Shown here piece after piece: positions 5,305 through 5,501 of a DNA stretch of 5,501 nucleotides. Positions within the stretch are counted from its first letter, which is position 1; each line of letters opens with the position of its first letter. Origin of the DNA: Bacillota bacterium (lineage in GTDB: Bacteria; Bacillota; Clostridia; Christensenellales; UBA1242); the NCBI GenBank assembly GCA_009787915.1, contig WQSK01000063.1:1-5501 (forward strand), in the 5' to 3' direction. A program made the translations under genes and the position numbers. Under the pieces are notes generated by a model. The model made no database searches. It saw nothing but the letters and a program-made list of their open reading frames with translations, and had not been told where the DNA came from.

Positions 5305-5501
5305 CTCCTATGATGAAGCAGTGGCAGGATGTTAAGGCGCGCCACACTAATTGTATAGTATTTTTTCGCTTGGGCGATTTTTACGAGATGTTTTTTGACG
5401 ATGCCGAGGTTGCGAGCAAGGTTCTTGGAATTGTATTGACGGGGCGCGATTGTGGTATGGAAAAAAAGGCTCCGATGTGCGGTGTGCCTCATCACAGTGC
5501 G
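5301..5501 (+). CDS. mutS: DNA mismatch repair protein MutS, N-terminal part (3' partial)
   Basis: The first 67 residues of MutS, which as a dimeric clamp recognises mismatches and small loops in DNA and recruits MutL. This is the start of the mismatch-recognition domain: TPMMKQW at the N-terminus, then FFRLGDFYEMFFDDA, where Phe27 and Glu29 correspond to the conserved Phe-X-Glu that stacks on and contacts the mismatched base. The GVPHHSA segment near 61-67 is also typical. The Phe-X-Glu motif fits a mismatch-repair MutS1 rather than MutS2, which lacks this domain. ATG 5301 is supported by the upstream GGAGGT and by the usual MutS beginning. The gene runs off the window, so the ATPase domain is unseen. 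Its start overlaps the mini-ORF stop (ATGA), so translation is probably coupled. Confidence 0.95.
   Translation, partial: MTPMMKQWQDVKARHTNCIVFFRLGDFYEMFFDDAEVASKVLGIVLTGRDCGMEKKAPMCGVPHHSA

Overview
The window looks like a compact chromosomal stretch from a Firmicutes-type bacterium, probably Clostridia-like. The main reasons are a SigK-type sporulation sigma factor with a hydrophobic pro-sequence and the miaB-to-mutS order that is common in Bacilli and Clostridia. Base composition looks moderate and even across the window, and no insertion sequence, phage, CRISPR or tRNA/rRNA signal was found. Species cannot be named from the sequence.

Layout, left to right. Positions 1-141 hold the 3' end of an unrecognised plus-strand gene. 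Its stop overlaps the stop of a minus-strand sigK-like gene (138-857) within one TTAA. A 185-nt gap (858-1042) holds the sigK promoter and a leader with five tandem 11-bp repeats. Next, on the minus strand, is a class A penicillin-binding protein gene (1043-3169). It is divergent from a short miaB-like gene (3188-4207), with only 18 nt between the start codons. Then on the plus strand come an unrecognised acidic 333-residue protein (4231-5232), a 17-codon mini-ORF (5251-5304), and the first 67 codons of mutS (5301 to the window end).

The most notable feature is how transcription and translation starts are arranged. For miaB, the unknown gene, the mini-ORF before mutS and probably the PBP gene, a good -10 hexamer ends only 6-7 nt before the start codon and no Shine-Dalgarno sequence is present. 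This predicts leaderless mRNAs. The PBP and miaB promoters appear to share one near-symmetric -10 element. Only mutS has a clear Shine-Dalgarno sequence, and that lies inside the leaderless mini-ORF whose stop overlaps the mutS start (ATGA). The -35 boxes of the unknown gene and of the mini-ORF lie in the last codons of the gene before each.

Functionally the window joins cell-wall synthesis (PBP), an alternative sigma factor, tRNA modification (MiaB) and mismatch repair (MutS). PBP and sigK may be partly co-transcribed, because no terminator is visible between them. All promoter and leaderless calls are inferences from sequence and have not been measured.
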